NCBI RefSeq assembly: GCF_000686605.1 | Contig: NZ_JMLC01000019.1 | Span: 1 to 45,206 of the forward strand | Direction: 5' to 3' | DNA: 45,206 nucleotides | From: Streptococcus sobrinus DSM 20742 = ATCC 33478 | GTDB lineage: Bacteria; Bacillota; Bacilli; Lactobacillales; Streptococcaceae | Shown here: positions 20,708 through 32,033 of the stretch, piece by piece | How the letters are laid out: every line of letters begins with the position of its first letter | Position numbering within the stretch: position 1 is the stretch's first letter | Notes under the pieces: generated by a model | What the model was told of the DNA's origin: nothing | Seen by the model: the letters and a program-made list of their open reading frames with translations, nothing else | Databases searched by the model: none | Program-made: the position numbers and the translations under genes

Positions 20708-21136
20708 CTAGCACATCTTATTTAGCATATCGACACGGATTTGGTGACGGCCACCATCATAGTGACCTTCAACGAAGCCCTTGGCGATATTCTTAGCCAA
20801 CTCATCTCCAACAATTTCAGCTCCCATGGTAATCATGCGGGCATTATTGTGGGCCCGAGTCATATAGGCTGAGCGTTCGTCGGAAACTTCCGCTGCTACC
20901 ATGCCTTTAATCTTGGTAGCTACCATGAAGGGACCAGCCCCATAGGCATCCACTACAATTCCTAGGTTACCTTCAGCCGCATTGACTTCCTTAGCCACAG
21001 CCAAGGTAACATCTACAAAATCTTCTTGGGAACTGTCGCTGACATCACGGACATCCAGCCCCTTATCTTCTAAATAAACCTTGATAAGGTCTTTTAATCT
21101 TTTGCCTGCCTGATCGGCACCAAGTACAATAGCCAT
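20708..21136 (-). CDS. lacA: Galactose-6-phosphate isomerase subunit LacA
   Basis: The 142-residue partner of LacB in galactose-6-phosphate isomerase, same RpiB/LacAB fold. [26 protein letters not shown] and [36 protein letters not shown] are typical. First gene of the lac operon, divergent from lacR, with GGAGAAC before the ATG and a strong promoter at 21176-21204. Confidence 0.95.
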   Translation of the reverse strand: MAIVLGADQAGKRLKDLIKVYLEDKGLDVRDVSDSSQEDFVDVTLAVAKEVNAAEGNLGIVVDAYGAGPFMVATKIKGMVAAEVSDERSAYMTRAHNNARMITMGAEIVGDELAKNIAKGFVEGHYDGGRHQIRVDMLNKMC

Positions 21137-21140
21137 TTTC

Positions 21141-21235
21141 GTTCTCCTTTGTTTGCTTTTGTTTGCTACGAGATTATAATAAACCTAAACAAACATTTTG
21201 TCAAGAAGAAATTGAACGTTTTTGTTTGTTTTAAA
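21141..21235 (-). promoter_or_regulatory. lacA promoter with repeated TGTTTG/CAAACA motifs (probable LacR operators)
   Basis: Minus strand -35 TTGACA (21199-21204), 17-bp spacer, -10 TATTAT (21176-21181). The motif AACAAAC or its complement occurs in the spacer, just upstream (about 21218-21228) and twice between -10 and ATG (about 21149-21165). Related TTTGTTTG and TTGCTTGTTT motifs lie near the lacR side (about 21325-21352). Such clustered sites match known repressor sites of DeoR-type LacR (inference). Confidence 0.6.
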
Positions 21236-21395
21236 AACACGCTGCAAACCCTTTCGAATTAATACTTCTCGACTTTCTTTACAAAAATCTTCGAAAATTT
21301 TTATAAAAGTTTCTTGTGACTTTTTGTTTGTAAATGTGTTTTTTGCTTGTTTAATATGATATAATGGCATCACAATAAAGGACAGGAGTAGCTGA

Positions 21396-22160
21396 ATGAT
21401 AAAAAAAGAACGCTTAAATTGGATATTGGAACAGCTATCCCAGCATTCTATCATTACGGTCAATGACATTATGAATGCTCTCGATGTCTCCGATATGACC
21501 GTCCGTCGTGATTTAGCTCAATTAGAAAAAGAGCACCGTTTAATCCGTATTCACGGGGGTGCTCAAAGTCTTAATCAATTAAACCGTCAAGAAAAGACCA
21601 ACCTGGAAAAGCAATCCCAACAGGTGGCTGAAAAGCGACAGATTGCGGCTTTTACCGCTAAGCGGATTCAAGATGGGGAGACTATTTTTATCGGCCCTGG
21701 AACGACACTAGAATTTCTGGCTCAGGAATTGGTCGACCGCAAGTTAAGGATCATTACCAACAGTCTGCCCATCTTTGAAATTTTGCAGGACAGTCCCAGC
21801 GTTGACCTACTCCTGATTGGTGGCGAGTACCGTCCCATTACTGGGGCCTTTGTTGGCTCCCTAGCTAGCAATAATATTGACAGCTTGGTCTTCTCCAAGG
21901 CCTTCATTGGAGCCAATGCCATCTATAAGGACGCTGTGGCCACCTATAGTGAGTCCGAAGGTACCATCCAAGAATTAGCTCTCAATAAATCCATTGAAAA
22001 ATACCTCCTGATTGACCACAAGAAATTTGACTCCTACGACTTCTTCGTCTTCTATAAAACTAGCGATTTCAACTATGTCATCACCGATAGCAAACTGAGC
22101 GATGAGACCAAAGCTGAATATGAGAAACTGACCCATATTCTGAAAGCCGAGAAGAACTAA
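21396..22160 (+). CDS. lacR: Lactose phosphotransferase system repressor LacR (DeoR family)
   Basis: This 254-residue repressor of the divergent lac operon is relieved by tagatose-6-phosphate in related species. The N-terminal winged helix is classic DeoR: RLNWILEQLSQHSIITVNDIMNALDVSDMTVRRDLAQLEKEHRLIRIHGGA. The C-terminal sugar-phosphate sensor has TIFIGPGTTLEFLA, ITNSLPIFEIL, LIGGEYR and FIGANAI. The ATG follows AGGAGTAGCTGA; TATAAT lies at 21358-21363. It ends in a strong terminator at 22170-22212. If tagatose-6-phosphate accumulates because lacC is missing, derepression could be stronger (inference). Confidence 0.94.
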   Translation: MIKKERLNWILEQLSQHSIITVNDIMNALDVSDMTVRRDLAQLEKEHRLIRIHGGAQSLNQLNRQEKTNLEKQSQQVAEKRQIAAFTAKRIQDGETIFIGPGTTLEFLAQELVDRKLRIITNSLPIFEILQDSPSVDLLLIGGEYRPITGAFVGSLASNNIDSLVFSKAFIGANAIYKDAVATYSESEGTIQELALNKSIEKYLLIDHKKFDSYDFFVFYKTSDFNYVITDSKLSDETKAEYEKLTHILKAEKN

Positions 22161-22169
22161 AATGCCCTA

Positions 22170-22212
22170 TTAAAAGACCATCAAGTTTTAAACCTGATGG
22201 TCTTTTAAAGAT
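22170..22212 (+). terminator. Terminator of lacR
   Basis: TTAAAAGACCATCA (22170-22183) and TGATGGTCTTTTAA (22195-22208) form a perfect 14-bp stem with an A/T loop. It is A/T-flanked, so it could work in both directions. Confidence 0.85.
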
Positions 22213-22252
22213 TAGACGAGTAGGACTTTGGCATAAAGGGTGCTTTTTCGTA

Positions 22253-22281
22253 TATACAAAATGATACTTCTATGCTATAAT
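22253..22281 (+). promoter_or_regulatory. Promoter of the mazEF-type operon
   Basis: -35 TATACA (22253-22258), 17-bp spacer, -10 TATAAT (22276-22281), about 30 bp before the antitoxin ATG. Confidence 0.55.
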
Positions 22282-22310
22282 AGTCATAAATAAAAGTTGG
22301 AGGTTTAACC

Positions 22311-22556
22311 ATGCCATTAACTGTCAATAAGTGGGGAAATAGTATTGCTATTCGTCTTCCCAAGCAATTAGTCCAAGAACTCAAACTACAAAAAGATGAT
22401 ATTTTAGATTATAAAATATCAAATAATAAATTAATTTTAGAAAAAAAATCCGAAATTCCCGAATTAACTGTTGAAGACCTTTTTAAGGACTACAAGGGAG
22501 AACCCGTAGATACGACTCCCTTTATTTTTGAGAGTAAGGGAAATGAACAATGGTAG
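22311..22556 (+). CDS. AbrB/MazE-family antitoxin
   Basis: An 81-residue antitoxin that binds its operator through an N-terminal swapped-hairpin domain (MPLTVNKWGNSIAIRLPKQLVQELKLQKDDIL) and neutralises the toxin with its acidic C-terminal tail. GGAGG lies 8 nt before the ATG. The stop overlaps the toxin start (22550), a typical coupling that favours antitoxin excess. Complete. Confidence 0.9.
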   Translation: MPLTVNKWGNSIAIRLPKQLVQELKLQKDDILDYKISNNKLILEKKSEIPELTVEDLFKDYKGEPVDTTPFIFESKGNEQW

Positions 22557-22882
22557 AAATCAAGCAAGGAACTATAATAAAAATTAATCTAGACCCCAAG
22601 GAGGGACATGAACAAAGGGGCTATCGTCCTTATGTCTGTTTGAGTCATAGTGTGGTGCAAAATTATTCCAATATAGCAATCTTTGCACCAATCAGTAATA
22701 CCAAGCGTGACTACCCTTTTTATGTCCCCCTCAAAGGTACCAAATCAACTGGCAAAGTTTTACTTGACCAGCTGGTAACAATTGATTTCAGAGCGAGAAA
22801 GTATAAATTCGTCGAAGATATTGCAGATTCTTTGCTCATTGAACTCCTATCACGTGTTAAAGTCATTTTTGAGAAAGAGTAG
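22550..22882 (+). CDS. MazF/PemK-family endoribonuclease toxin
   Basis: This 110-residue toxin probably cuts single-stranded mRNA at short sequences. The fold is visible as GTIIKINLDPKEGHEQRGYRPYVCLS, with the catalytic Arg in EQRGYRP and the conserved Thr/Ser position near FAPISNTKRDYPFYVPL, then GKVLLDQLVTIDF. Intact length. The pair sits between the lacR terminator and the rarA 3' end, which suggests a chromosomal addiction or stress module rather than part of a mobile element. Confidence 0.9.
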   Translation: MVEIKQGTIIKINLDPKEGHEQRGYRPYVCLSHSVVQNYSNIAIFAPISNTKRDYPFYVPLKGTKSTGKVLLDQLVTIDFRARKYKFVEDIADSLLIELLSRVKVIFEKE

Positions 22883-23365
22883 GGATTTCCATTTATAATG
22901 GCCATCAAGTTCAAATTTGGTGTTCTTTTCTTGTTCAACGTTCAATATTTACCAATGTCATTATTTGACAAGACTCCTAAAATTCGATAGATTAACTATG
23001 ACATAAAGAAGTCCTGCCTTGACATTTGGCAACGGAAAAGCCCCCTACGTCTCCCACAAAGTGAAGTAGGAGGCTTTTTACTTGGCTTCGGTTGCCAAGT
23101 TCCGACCTAGTGACACCTAAACGTCACCTTTCTTATCTAGCCATTTAGAATTACTCAATTAGTTAATGATTTATGTTCATTTTCCTAATGTAGTCGTATT
23201 GAGAGAGTAAGTTGCTAATTTTGAATTTCAAAGAGTATTACTTAGGCGGTGTAGTTAGTGCCAGAAAGTGTTATAACATATCCGCTTCCACCAGAAAACG
23301 GCCAGAAATCTCTAGTCGTTTTTATCTATTTTTAAAATTAAAGCCAGCAAAATCTATCCTCCCCC
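22883..23365. other. Intergenic region with terminator, hairpin and dispersed repeat
   Basis: This 483-bp stretch holds a bidirectional terminator (23035-23083: AAAAGCC...GGCTTTTT with paired CCTAC/GTAGG). Next to it is a small hairpin ACTTGGC/GCCAAGT (about 23092-23110). A minus-strand copy of the dispersed repeat lies at 23214-23237. No credible ORF. Confidence 0.5.
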
Positions 23366-24715
23366 TCACCCCTCTTCATCTGCCTGAAAATTGGTGGAGT
23401 GGCTTGACTTCCATTCTTTGATGTAGTTGAGGCGGTCCTTGATGCGGCTTTCATTGCCCTGGTCGGTTGGTTGATAATAGACATGGTCGGCCACGCTTTG
23501 GGGACGGGTTGGCATGGTGGTTAACTTATCATCATAGAAATGAGCTAGCTGATAGCCCTTGCCATAGCCAACTTCCTTCATCAGCTTGGTTGTGGCATTT
23601 CGCAAATGCAAGGGAACGGGCTCATTGAGGGTTTTCTTGATGTCTTTTTGAACGGCGATCCTAGCCTTATAGGTGGCATTGGATTTTGGGGCCAAGGAGA
23701 GATAAATCACGCACTGGGTCAAGTGAACATCGCACTCAGGCAAACCGATATAGCGACAGGCCTGAAAGACATTAATAGCTAGGTTGAGGGCATTATTATC
23801 GGCCAAGCCAATATCTTCGCTAGCAAATCGCACCAGACGTCTAGCGATATAAACAGGGTCTTCACCACCCGCCAACATTCGTCCCAGCCAATAGACGGCT
23901 GAGTCGGCATCACTATTTCGCATGGATTTGTGGAGAGCGGAGATGATATTGTAGTGCTCCTCGCCATCCTTATCGTACTGCAGGGTCTTGTTGCTCAGGA
24001 GGTCTGCGACCAATCTTTCGGTGATGGTGACTTCGTCCTGCTCCCTATCGCTGTTGAGCACCAGCATTTCTAGGGTATTGAGGGCGGTCCTGGCATCGCC
24101 ATTGGCGTAGACGGTTAGGCTATCCAGGAGTTGGTCAGAGATTTGTACTTGAGTATTGGGAAAGGCTTGCTGGGAATTAAGAACTCGCTTAAGGAGGCCA
24201 AGAATATCCTCCTTAGTCAAGGATTTCAAGACAAAAACACGGGTCCTGGACAGGAGGGCATAATTGACCTCAAAGGAGGGATTTTCGGTCGTTGCCCCAA
24301 TCAAAATGATACTTCCCTTTTCGACGTAGGGCAGAAAGGCATCCTGCTGGGCCTTGTTAAAGCGATGGATTTCATCAATAAAGACAATGGTCTTCTCACC
24401 AAAACTGCGATTTTCCTCGGCCTCATTCATGATGGTCCGAATCTCCTTGATACCATTCATGACGGCACTAAAGGTAATAAACTTGGCATTGGTTTTCTTG
24501 GCAATGATTTCTGCTAGGGTCGTCTTGCCAACACCAGGTGGGCCCCAGAAAATCATGGAGGAGACCTGGTCTTTTTCAATCATTTCTCGTAAAAATTTTC
24601 CCTGACCAACTAGGTGGTCTTGGCCGACAAAATCGTCCAAAATTTGCGGTCGCATCCTGCTGGCTAAGGGAGCAGATTCTTGCATATCTGCATCAAAAAG
24701 CGAGGCTTGGGGCAT
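23366..24715 (-). CDS. rarA: Replication-associated recombination protein A (RarA/MgsA), AAA+ ATPase
   Basis: A clamp-loader-like ATPase of 449 residues acting at stalled replication forks. Walker A is [12 protein letters not shown], Walker B is [23 protein letters not shown], sensor 1 is [13 protein letters not shown], and sensor 2 is in [11 protein letters not shown]. The C-terminal tetramerisation region ([30 protein letters not shown]) is complete. ATG at 24715 has GAGGAGAA upstream; the ATG at 24730 overlaps this site. It is likely co-transcribed with the DinB-family gene 20 bp upstream. Confidence 0.94.
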   Translation of the reverse strand: MPQASLFDADMQESAPLASRMRPQILDDFVGQDHLVGQGKFLREMIEKDQVSSMIFWGPPGVGKTTLAEIIAKKTNAKFITFSAVMNGIKEIRTIMNEAEENRSFGEKTIVFIDEIHRFNKAQQDAFLPYVEKGSIILIGATTENPSFEVNYALLSRTRVFVLKSLTKEDILGLLKRVLNSQQAFPNTQVQISDQLLDSLTVYANGDARTALNTLEMLVLNSDREQDEVTITERLVADLLSNKTLQYDKDGEEHYNIISALHKSMRNSDADSAVYWLGRMLAGGEDPVYIARRLVRFASEDIGLADNNALNLAINVFQACRYIGLPECDVHLTQCVIYLSLAPKSNATYKARIAVQKDIKKTLNEPVPLHLRNATTKLMKEVGYGKGYQLAHFYDDKLTTMPTRPQSVADHVYYQPTDQGNESRIKDRLNYIKEWKSSHSTNFQADEEG

Positions 24716-24735
24716 ACTGTTTCTCCTCATTTAGG

Positions 24736-25245
24736 CTATTTTCCAATGACCAAGCGGCGACTATAAACAGCCTGACCAGAGTGCATGACGATGTCATCAA
24801 CCGTCGAAACAATTCTGACACCACGGGTAACTGCTGGAGTCCAGTTGCGGTCAATAACGTCAGCTAAGTCAGCTTCATCCAGTTGAGCAAAATAGGCCTT
24901 GGTCCGCTCCATACTGGCCTGCAAGTAATCCTTAAGAACCTGCTTGTCCGAGACAACCACTTTAGCTGCCTCTTGAGGAGTGTGTCGCCAATCCTGGGTA
25001 TCGTCTGGAAGGTCGAGATTAAACCGTTCCTTGAAGCCGGCTGTCTCATACAGTTGGGGCAAACCTGCCAGGGGTGAAATTTGGTAATCCAAGACCCGAC
25101 TGCTGTGCCAGATAAGCCAAGTTACTGATTTAATCAGGGGTTTTGGCATGGTATTGGCTTCTTCTACTGTCATCTGGTCAAGGGTTTCAAGAAAACGCTC
25201 TTGGGCACGCTCTAAAGTGTCTATGGATAATTCTAAGGGAGACAT
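24736..25245 (-). CDS. DinB-superfamily protein
   Basis: A 169-residue four-helix-bundle protein of the DinB/YfiT-like group, which contains metal-dependent thiol transferases and proteins of unknown function. Candidate metal histidines are in TWLIWHSSRVLDYQ (about residue 50) and DDIVMHSGQAVYSRR (near 155), about 100 residues apart as in the family. RBS AGAAAGAGG is upstream. It lies head-to-tail with rarA. The substrate is unknown. Confidence 0.8.
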   Translation of the reverse strand: MSPLELSIDTLERAQERFLETLDQMTVEEANTMPKPLIKSVTWLIWHSSRVLDYQISPLAGLPQLYETAGFKERFNLDLPDDTQDWRHTPQEAAKVVVSDKQVLKDYLQASMERTKAYFAQLDEADLADVIDRNWTPAVTRGVRIVSTVDDIVMHSGQAVYSRRLVIGK

Positions 25246-25794
25246 ATCTAACCTCTTTCTAGGGGGACTAGGTTAAGCGGGACAAAGAAAAAACTTGCCA
25301 CTCAGCTACAAAGGCGTAAACAGACATGAGCTGTAAAAAATCGCCAGCCCCTCCGCTTTTTTAAGTACATATTTATATCCCTAGCTTACTCCTGCTTGGG
25401 CATTTCTGCAAGCTTTTACTGAAAAACCAGACGACTTAGGCTGTCTGGTCTTTTTTCTAGTTTTGGTCTACTTGGATTGGAAAATGCAAACTTGATAGAG
25501 GTCAGGCAAGCAGGGAGTGGCCGTTTCAAGTCTGCTAGCCCTTTGATTTCCATCCGGCAAAAGCTTGCTTGTCTTCCATGAGCCCACTTAAAAAGTAAGG
25601 AACTTTATAAATTCGACAAACATCCTTCTACAAAAAGAACTAAAACTAATCAAAAAACGAATGAATGTCAGTTATATTATCAATAACCACTATTATCATT
25701 CGCTTTTTATTATTCACTTTTGGCTTGGCTGACTTTTCAGTGAACTTGACTTCCTGAGATTTTTCCAACTAGCTTAAAAATCTGCCCGTCTAGG
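25246..25794. other. Intergenic region, no gene seen
   Basis: This region of 549 bp has stops in all frames and no family resemblance. It contains one clear hairpin, ACCAGAC (25426-25432) with GTCTGGT (25443-25449), flanked by A and T runs: a bidirectional terminator without an obvious client on the plus strand. The rest shows nothing I can name. Confidence 0.5.
25426..25456. terminator. Orphan bidirectional terminator
   Basis: A 7-bp stem ACCAGAC/GTCTGGT with CTTTTTT on one side and AAAAA on the other. It may be left from a lost gene or insulate the DinB-family operon. Confidence 0.55.
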
Positions 25795-27498
<1,704 letters not shown>

Positions 27499-27554
27499 TC
27501 AGTTCAGTAATTTTTTGCCATTAAATACTATGGGTGGATGATGGGCTTAACATT

Positions 27555-28688
27555 TTACCGGATAACTTTTTCAGTATCCTTGGCAAAGAAGTGACCCTTG
27601 GCAACATTGAAGGCCAACTTGACTTCTTGACCAGGTTCGTGGAAATCACGAGCTTCGACTCGAGAGGAGAATTCATAATCTCCATGTTTCAGATAAAGCA
27701 TGGTTTCAGCTCCCAATAGTTCAGATACCTGTACTTCTGCTGTTACAATAGCCTCCGGGTAGGCATCAAGAGCAATATGATTAGCTGAAATATCTTCTGG
27801 ACGAATACCAAAGATTAGCTTTTTATCTAGGTAGCCTTTGGCTTCTAGGAGCTTGGCTTGTCCTTGAGGAAGAGCAATCTTAAAGCCGTTTTCCCCAACC
27901 AGACAGTCTTTTTTAGCGGTTACTTCAAAGAAGTTCATGGCTGGACTACCGATGAAACCAGCGACAAACTTATTAGCAGGTTGGTTGTAAAGTTCTTGAG
28001 GAGTTCCGATTTGCTCCACCCGTCCAATGGTACCTGAGCTATCTTCGTTCTTGGTTGAACTCATGATAACAATACGGTCAGCCAAAGTCATGGCTTCAGT
28101 TTGGTCGTGAGTTACATAAATGGTTGTTGAACCAATTCGACGGTGGAGCTTGGCAATTTCAGCCCGCATAGAAACCCGCAACTTGGCATCTAGGTTGGAC
28201 AGGGGTTCATCCATGAGGAAAACCTTGGCATCACGAACGATAGCTCGTCCCATGGCAACCCGTTGCCGTTGACCGCCAGACAAGTCTGCTGGTTTTCTTT
28301 CGAGAAACTCTGTCAGGCCAAGAATTTGAGCGGCTTCTTTAACCCGTTTATCAATATCATCTTTGGAGTACTTCCGTAATTTTAGACCGAAGGCCATATT
28401 GTCATAGACAGTCATATGGGGATAGAGGGCATAGTTTTGGAAAACCATAGCAATGTCGCGGTCTTTAGGGGCTAGGTCATTGACGACCTTGCCATCAATT
28501 TTCAATTCACCCTTACTGATGTCCTCTAGACCCGCAACCATCCGCAGGGTGGTTGATTTCCCACAGCCTGAAGGGCCAACAAAGACGATGAATTCCTTAT
28601 CCTTGATAGAGAGGTCAAAATCTTCTACAGAATAGTGACTACTATTAGGATATTTTTTGTAAATGTGGTTTAAGTTTAATTCTACCAT
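27555..28688 (-). CDS. msmK: Multiple-sugar ABC transporter ATPase MsmK
   Basis: A 377-residue carbohydrate ABC ATPase (MalK class). Walker A GPSGCGKST, signature LSGGQRQR, Walker B VFLMDEPLSNLDA, and the C-terminal TOBE regulatory domain from about residue 240. In streptococci MsmK is a shared motor that also serves other sugar permeases such as the maltodextrin and raffinose systems. That could explain its retention although its cognate binding protein and first permease are absent here (inference). It lies 23 bp after gtfA. Confidence 0.95.
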   Translation of the reverse strand: MVELNLNHIYKKYPNSSHYSVEDFDLSIKDKEFIVFVGPSGCGKSTTLRMVAGLEDISKGELKIDGKVVNDLAPKDRDIAMVFQNYALYPHMTVYDNMAFGLKLRKYSKDDIDKRVKEAAQILGLTEFLERKPADLSGGQRQRVAMGRAIVRDAKVFLMDEPLSNLDAKLRVSMRAEIAKLHRRIGSTTIYVTHDQTEAMTLADRIVIMSSTKNEDSSGTIGRVEQIGTPQELYNQPANKFVAGFIGSPAMNFFEVTAKKDCLVGENGFKIALPQGQAKLLEAKGYLDKKLIFGIRPEDISANHIALDAYPEAIVTAEVQVSELLGAETMLYLKHGDYEFSSRVEARDFHEPGQEVKLAFNVAKGHFFAKDTEKVIR

Positions 28689-28711
28689 AGGCTTCTTCTG
28701 CTAACTCCTTC

Positions 28712-30157
28712 TCATTCAAATGTGATGGTTTGACCATTTTCAGTAACCTGATAGGTTAAATCATTTAAATTAATTTCAGCTTGGGCAAGGACACTATTAT
28801 CTCGGTTACCACGTTTAATGATGATGGTATTCTCATCTTTTACTGTTGTCTCTATGCTTCCATCTAAGTCAAAAGCTGACGATTGATTCCGGTAGCTAAA
28901 TAAATTTAGCAGAGCCTTAACGACAGGTCGTTGGACTTCTTGGGCAATTTCCTGACTACTATAGTAGTGGCGGTTGATATTACGACCTTCCTTGGTCTTT
29001 TCCAAGAGTTCTAGGTCATTCTTACCTGCCAAGAGGCCAACATAGTAAACTTGAGGGATACCTGGAGCAAAGGCCTGAATCAGACGGGCTAAGAAATACT
29101 TCTTGTCATCATCTCCCAGAGCTGAATAGTAGGTCGAATTGATTTGATAGATGTCGAGATTATTGTACTCCGCTGTCGAATACTTGCGGTTAACATTGGC
29201 GCCGACCTTATAGAGCTGGTTGGAGGTATAATCAATTTCCTCATCGGTCAAGATATCCTTGACATCCACAACTCCGATACCATCATGCGTATCCAGGGTC
29301 GTGAACTGCTTCATCGGGCTTTTGGCCAGCCAGTCTGCCAAGCGTTGAGCCTGACCACTGTAGAGGGAATAGAGGGTCACCATAGGCAGGGCAAAATCAT
29401 AAACAAAATAATCGTGGTCAGCAATCTTGAACTGAATGGAATAGTGTTCATGAATTTCTGGCAAAATATCAGCCCCTGCTTCTTTAGCGATGGCCTGAAC
29501 CTTGGTCAAAAGATCCCAAATTTCTGGTTCAACAAAGAAATCATTGCTATCCAATTTCTTGACAGCGTAGGCGAAGGCGTCTAGGCGAATCAGGTCACAA
29601 CCGTTGGCAGCAAGATTTTCGATGGTCTTTTTGATAAAGTCCATGGTCACCTCCTTGGTGACATCAAGGTCGATTTGCTCTTCGCCAAAGGTATTCCAGA
29701 GGTGCTCCTTAGAGCCGTCGGCGAAGATAATTTCCTGCATGGGAGCCTTATCCTTACGCTTGTAAATTAAATCAATGTCTGCCTGAGTTGGACGATTTTC
29801 TGGCCAGAATTTTTCCCAACGTAAAAATAAGTCGGCATAGGCGGAAGCGTCCTTTTTCTCTTGGAAATCCTTATAATACTTGGATTGGCGAGAGATATGA
29901 TTAATCATAAAATCAAACATCAGATAGTATTTGTCACCCAAACGTTTGACATCATCCCAATCACCAAAGGCAGGATCTACCTGGTCATAATCAACTGGAG
30001 CAAAGCCACGATCTCCCGTTGAAGGGAAGAAAGGTAAGAGGTGGACGCCACCAATGGCATCTCCAAAATACTTACTGATATTTTCATCCAGTTCTTTCAG
30101 GTTCTTGCCCAGGCTATCTGAGTAGGTTATGAGCATGGTTTTATTTGTGAGTGTCAT
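28712..30157 (-). CDS. gtfA: Sucrose phosphorylase
   Basis: Cytosolic GH13 enzyme (481 residues) converting sucrose and phosphate to glucose-1-phosphate and fructose. The nucleophile Asp lies in [13 protein letters not shown], acid/base Glu in [10 protein letters not shown], and the transition-state Asp in [14 protein letters not shown]-terminal [18 protein letters not shown] is typical. It follows the truncated msmG by 36 bp. In this arrangement it has lost the ancestral msm promoter; the nearest upstream -10-like TATAAT is at 30934-30939, inside the msmG remnant. Confidence 0.95.
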   Translation of the reverse strand: MTLTNKTMLITYSDSLGKNLKELDENISKYFGDAIGGVHLLPFFPSTGDRGFAPVDYDQVDPAFGDWDDVKRLGDKYYLMFDFMINHISRQSKYYKDFQEKKDASAYADLFLRWEKFWPENRPTQADIDLIYKRKDKAPMQEIIFADGSKEHLWNTFGEEQIDLDVTKEVTMDFIKKTIENLAANGCDLIRLDAFAYAVKKLDSNDFFVEPEIWDLLTKVQAIAKEAGADILPEIHEHYSIQFKIADHDYFVYDFALPMVTLYSLYSGQAQRLADWLAKSPMKQFTTLDTHDGIGVVDVKDILTDEEIDYTSNQLYKVGANVNRKYSTAEYNNLDIYQINSTYYSALGDDDKKYFLARLIQAFAPGIPQVYYVGLLAGKNDLELLEKTKEGRNINRHYYSSQEIAQEVQRPVVKALLNLFSYRNQSSAFDLDGSIETTVKDENTIIIKRGNRDNSVLAQAEINLNDLTYQVTENGQTITFE

Positions 30158-30193
30158 AGCAATCTCTTTTCTAAGCTTTATGTCTTCTAGTTA

Positions 30194-30949
30194 TCACTTA
30201 ACAGCCCCATTGCTCATTCCTGAAATGATATTCTTTTGGAAAATGAGGTAGACAATGGTAATGGTTATAATACCAACGATGTAGGAAGCAAAGCTTGGTC
30301 CATAATCGTTGAAATATTGACCGGTATAGTTGTATTGGAAGAGGGGCAGGGTCCATAATTTGGAATCCTTGTTCAAAATCAAGAGGGGGAGCATGAAGTC
30401 ATTCCAGAACCAGAGGGCATTGATGATGAGGGTTGTCGCATGCATGGGTTTGAGCATGGGGAAGACTACCTTAAAGTAGGTCGTGAACTTATCGGCCCCA
30501 TCAATTTCAGCGGCTTCATCCAGACTATCCGGCACGCTCATCTTGATATAGCCGACATAGAGGAAAAGGGTCTGCGGAATGGCATAGGTCAGGTAAAGAA
30601 TAATCAAGCCCCACATATTAGCCAGACCCAACCGATTCATCATCACGGTAATAGGAATCATGATAACTTGGAAAGGAACGAAGATCCCCAGAATCAGCAG
30701 GCTGTACATAATGGTAAAAGCCTTCTTACGAGACATATTGCGGGCAATCGCATAGGCTGCTGCTGGAATAAAGAGCATGACCACCGCAACCGAGACAACG
30801 GTAATAATGGTCGAATTCCAGAAGTAACTGCCGATGCCATCGTTTAAGAGCCTGTGATAGTTATCAAGGGTGAAAGGATTGGGCCAGGAGAAGAAATTCT
30901 CCATAATATCCTTGGTGGTTTTACCCACTACAGAAATTATAGGGCCCAA
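30194..30949 (-). pseudogene. msmG: 5'-truncated sugar ABC transporter permease MsmG
   Basis: About 250 residues match the C-terminal 90% of MsmG, including the EAA loop PDSLDEAAEIDGADKFTTYFKVVFPMLKPMHA and the end FQKNIISGMSNGAVK. The N-terminal ~30 residues with the first membrane helix are missing. The frame begins with TTG (30949) and no ribosome site right behind the galE terminator. An internal ATG at 30904 with AAGGA upstream could start a 236-residue form. The partner genes msmE and msmF, the regulator msmR and aga are not in the window. Probably non-functional as a transporter. Confidence 0.8.
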
Positions 30950-30951
30950 AA

Positions 30952-30982
30952 AATGACCTAAGTCTACTTAATGTCAGACTTA
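30952..30982 (-). terminator. Terminator of galE, now directly upstream of msmG remnant
   Basis: GACCTAAGTCT and AGACTTAGGTC form a perfect 11-bp stem with a 10-nt loop. On the minus strand the T run (ATTTTTT) follows the stem. It lies between the galE stop (30989) and the msmG fragment, so little galE transcription should reach gtfA-msmK-dexB. Confidence 0.82.
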
Positions 30983-30988
30983 GGTCTT

Positions 30989-31990
30989 TTAGTCTCTATC
31001 ATCATAACCCTTGGGATGGCTGGAATGCCAAGCCCAGGCGGTTTGGATGATTTTTTCAATATTGTCGAATTCGGGTGCCCAACCAAGAACTTCTCTGGCC
31101 TTAGTCGAATCGGCAACTAGGGTATCGGGATCACCGGGACGGCGGTCAGCCTTCTCAGCTAGAATTTCCTCACCCGTCACCTTGCGGGCAGCTTCCAAAA
31201 TTTGCAGGTTAGAAAAGCCAGTCGCTGAGCCGAGATTGAAGGCGGTAGACGGATTTCCTTGCCGCAAATAATCCAAAGCCAAGAGATGGGCCGAAGCTAG
31301 GTCAAAGGGGTGAACATAGTCACGCACATTGGTGCCATCTGGGGTATTATAGTCATCGCCGAAAATCATGATTTTCTCCCGCACCCCTTGAGCTACTTGG
31401 AGAATGATTGGCAGAAGATGGGTTTCAGGACCGTGATCCTCACCGATAGAACCATCTGGCTTAGCCCCAGCAACATTGAAGTAACGCAGAGGCACGAACT
31501 TGATGCCATAAGCCTGGTCGGACCATTTCATGATGGTCTCCATCATGAGCTTACTTTCGCCATAAGGATTGATAGGATTTTGTGGTGTAGTTTCCTTGAT
31601 GGGAATTTCCTGAGGGATGCCATAGGTTGCTGCAGTTGATGAGAAGACAATATGTTTGATGTCAAACTCATTCATAACTTCCAAGAGTTTGATCATGCCA
31701 GACGTATTGTTGTCAAAATACTTGAGCGGTTTCTCCATGGACTCTGCCACCAGAGAAAAGGCTGCGAAGTGAATGACTGCATTGAGGTCAGGAGTTTCTC
31801 GGAAAACCCGCCGCATGAAATCTTGATCGGCTAAGTCTCCTTGATAGAATTTGGCAGAAGGATGAACAGCGGCCCGGTGACCGGTCACCAAACTATCAAC
31901 CACGACCACCTCTTCTTGCCCCTTTTGAACCAGATAATCCACCATATGGGAACCGATGTAGCCGGCTCCTCCCAAAACTAAAATTGCCAT
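30989..31990 (-). CDS. galE: UDP-glucose 4-epimerase
   Basis: A 333-residue short-chain dehydrogenase-fold enzyme interconverting UDP-glucose and UDP-galactose. The NAD loop is [17 protein letters not shown], the catalytic pair is YGESKLMME (YxxxK), and SSTAATYG supplies the Ser/Thr. Full length. With galK and a functional galT gone, its likely remaining role is providing UDP-galactose for cell-wall or capsular polysaccharide (inference). It lies 43 bp downstream of the truncated galT. Confidence 0.95.
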   Translation of the reverse strand: MAILVLGGAGYIGSHMVDYLVQKGQEEVVVVDSLVTGHRAAVHPSAKFYQGDLADQDFMRRVFRETPDLNAVIHFAAFSLVAESMEKPLKYFDNNTSGMIKLLEVMNEFDIKHIVFSSTAATYGIPQEIPIKETTPQNPINPYGESKLMMETIMKWSDQAYGIKFVPLRYFNVAGAKPDGSIGEDHGPETHLLPIILQVAQGVREKIMIFGDDYNTPDGTNVRDYVHPFDLASAHLLALDYLRQGNPSTAFNLGSATGFSNLQILEAARKVTGEEILAEKADRRPGDPDTLVADSTKAREVLGWAPEFDNIEKIIQTAWAWHSSHPKGYDDRD

Positions 31991-32033
31991 TTGCTAAGTT
32001 CCACTAGGGTCAAGGCCCTTCCTTTCTTATTTA

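Noticed and set aside
25246..25794. Possible small gene in the rarA/dexB gap
   Set aside because: Stops in all frames and no motif; only an orphan terminator is supported.
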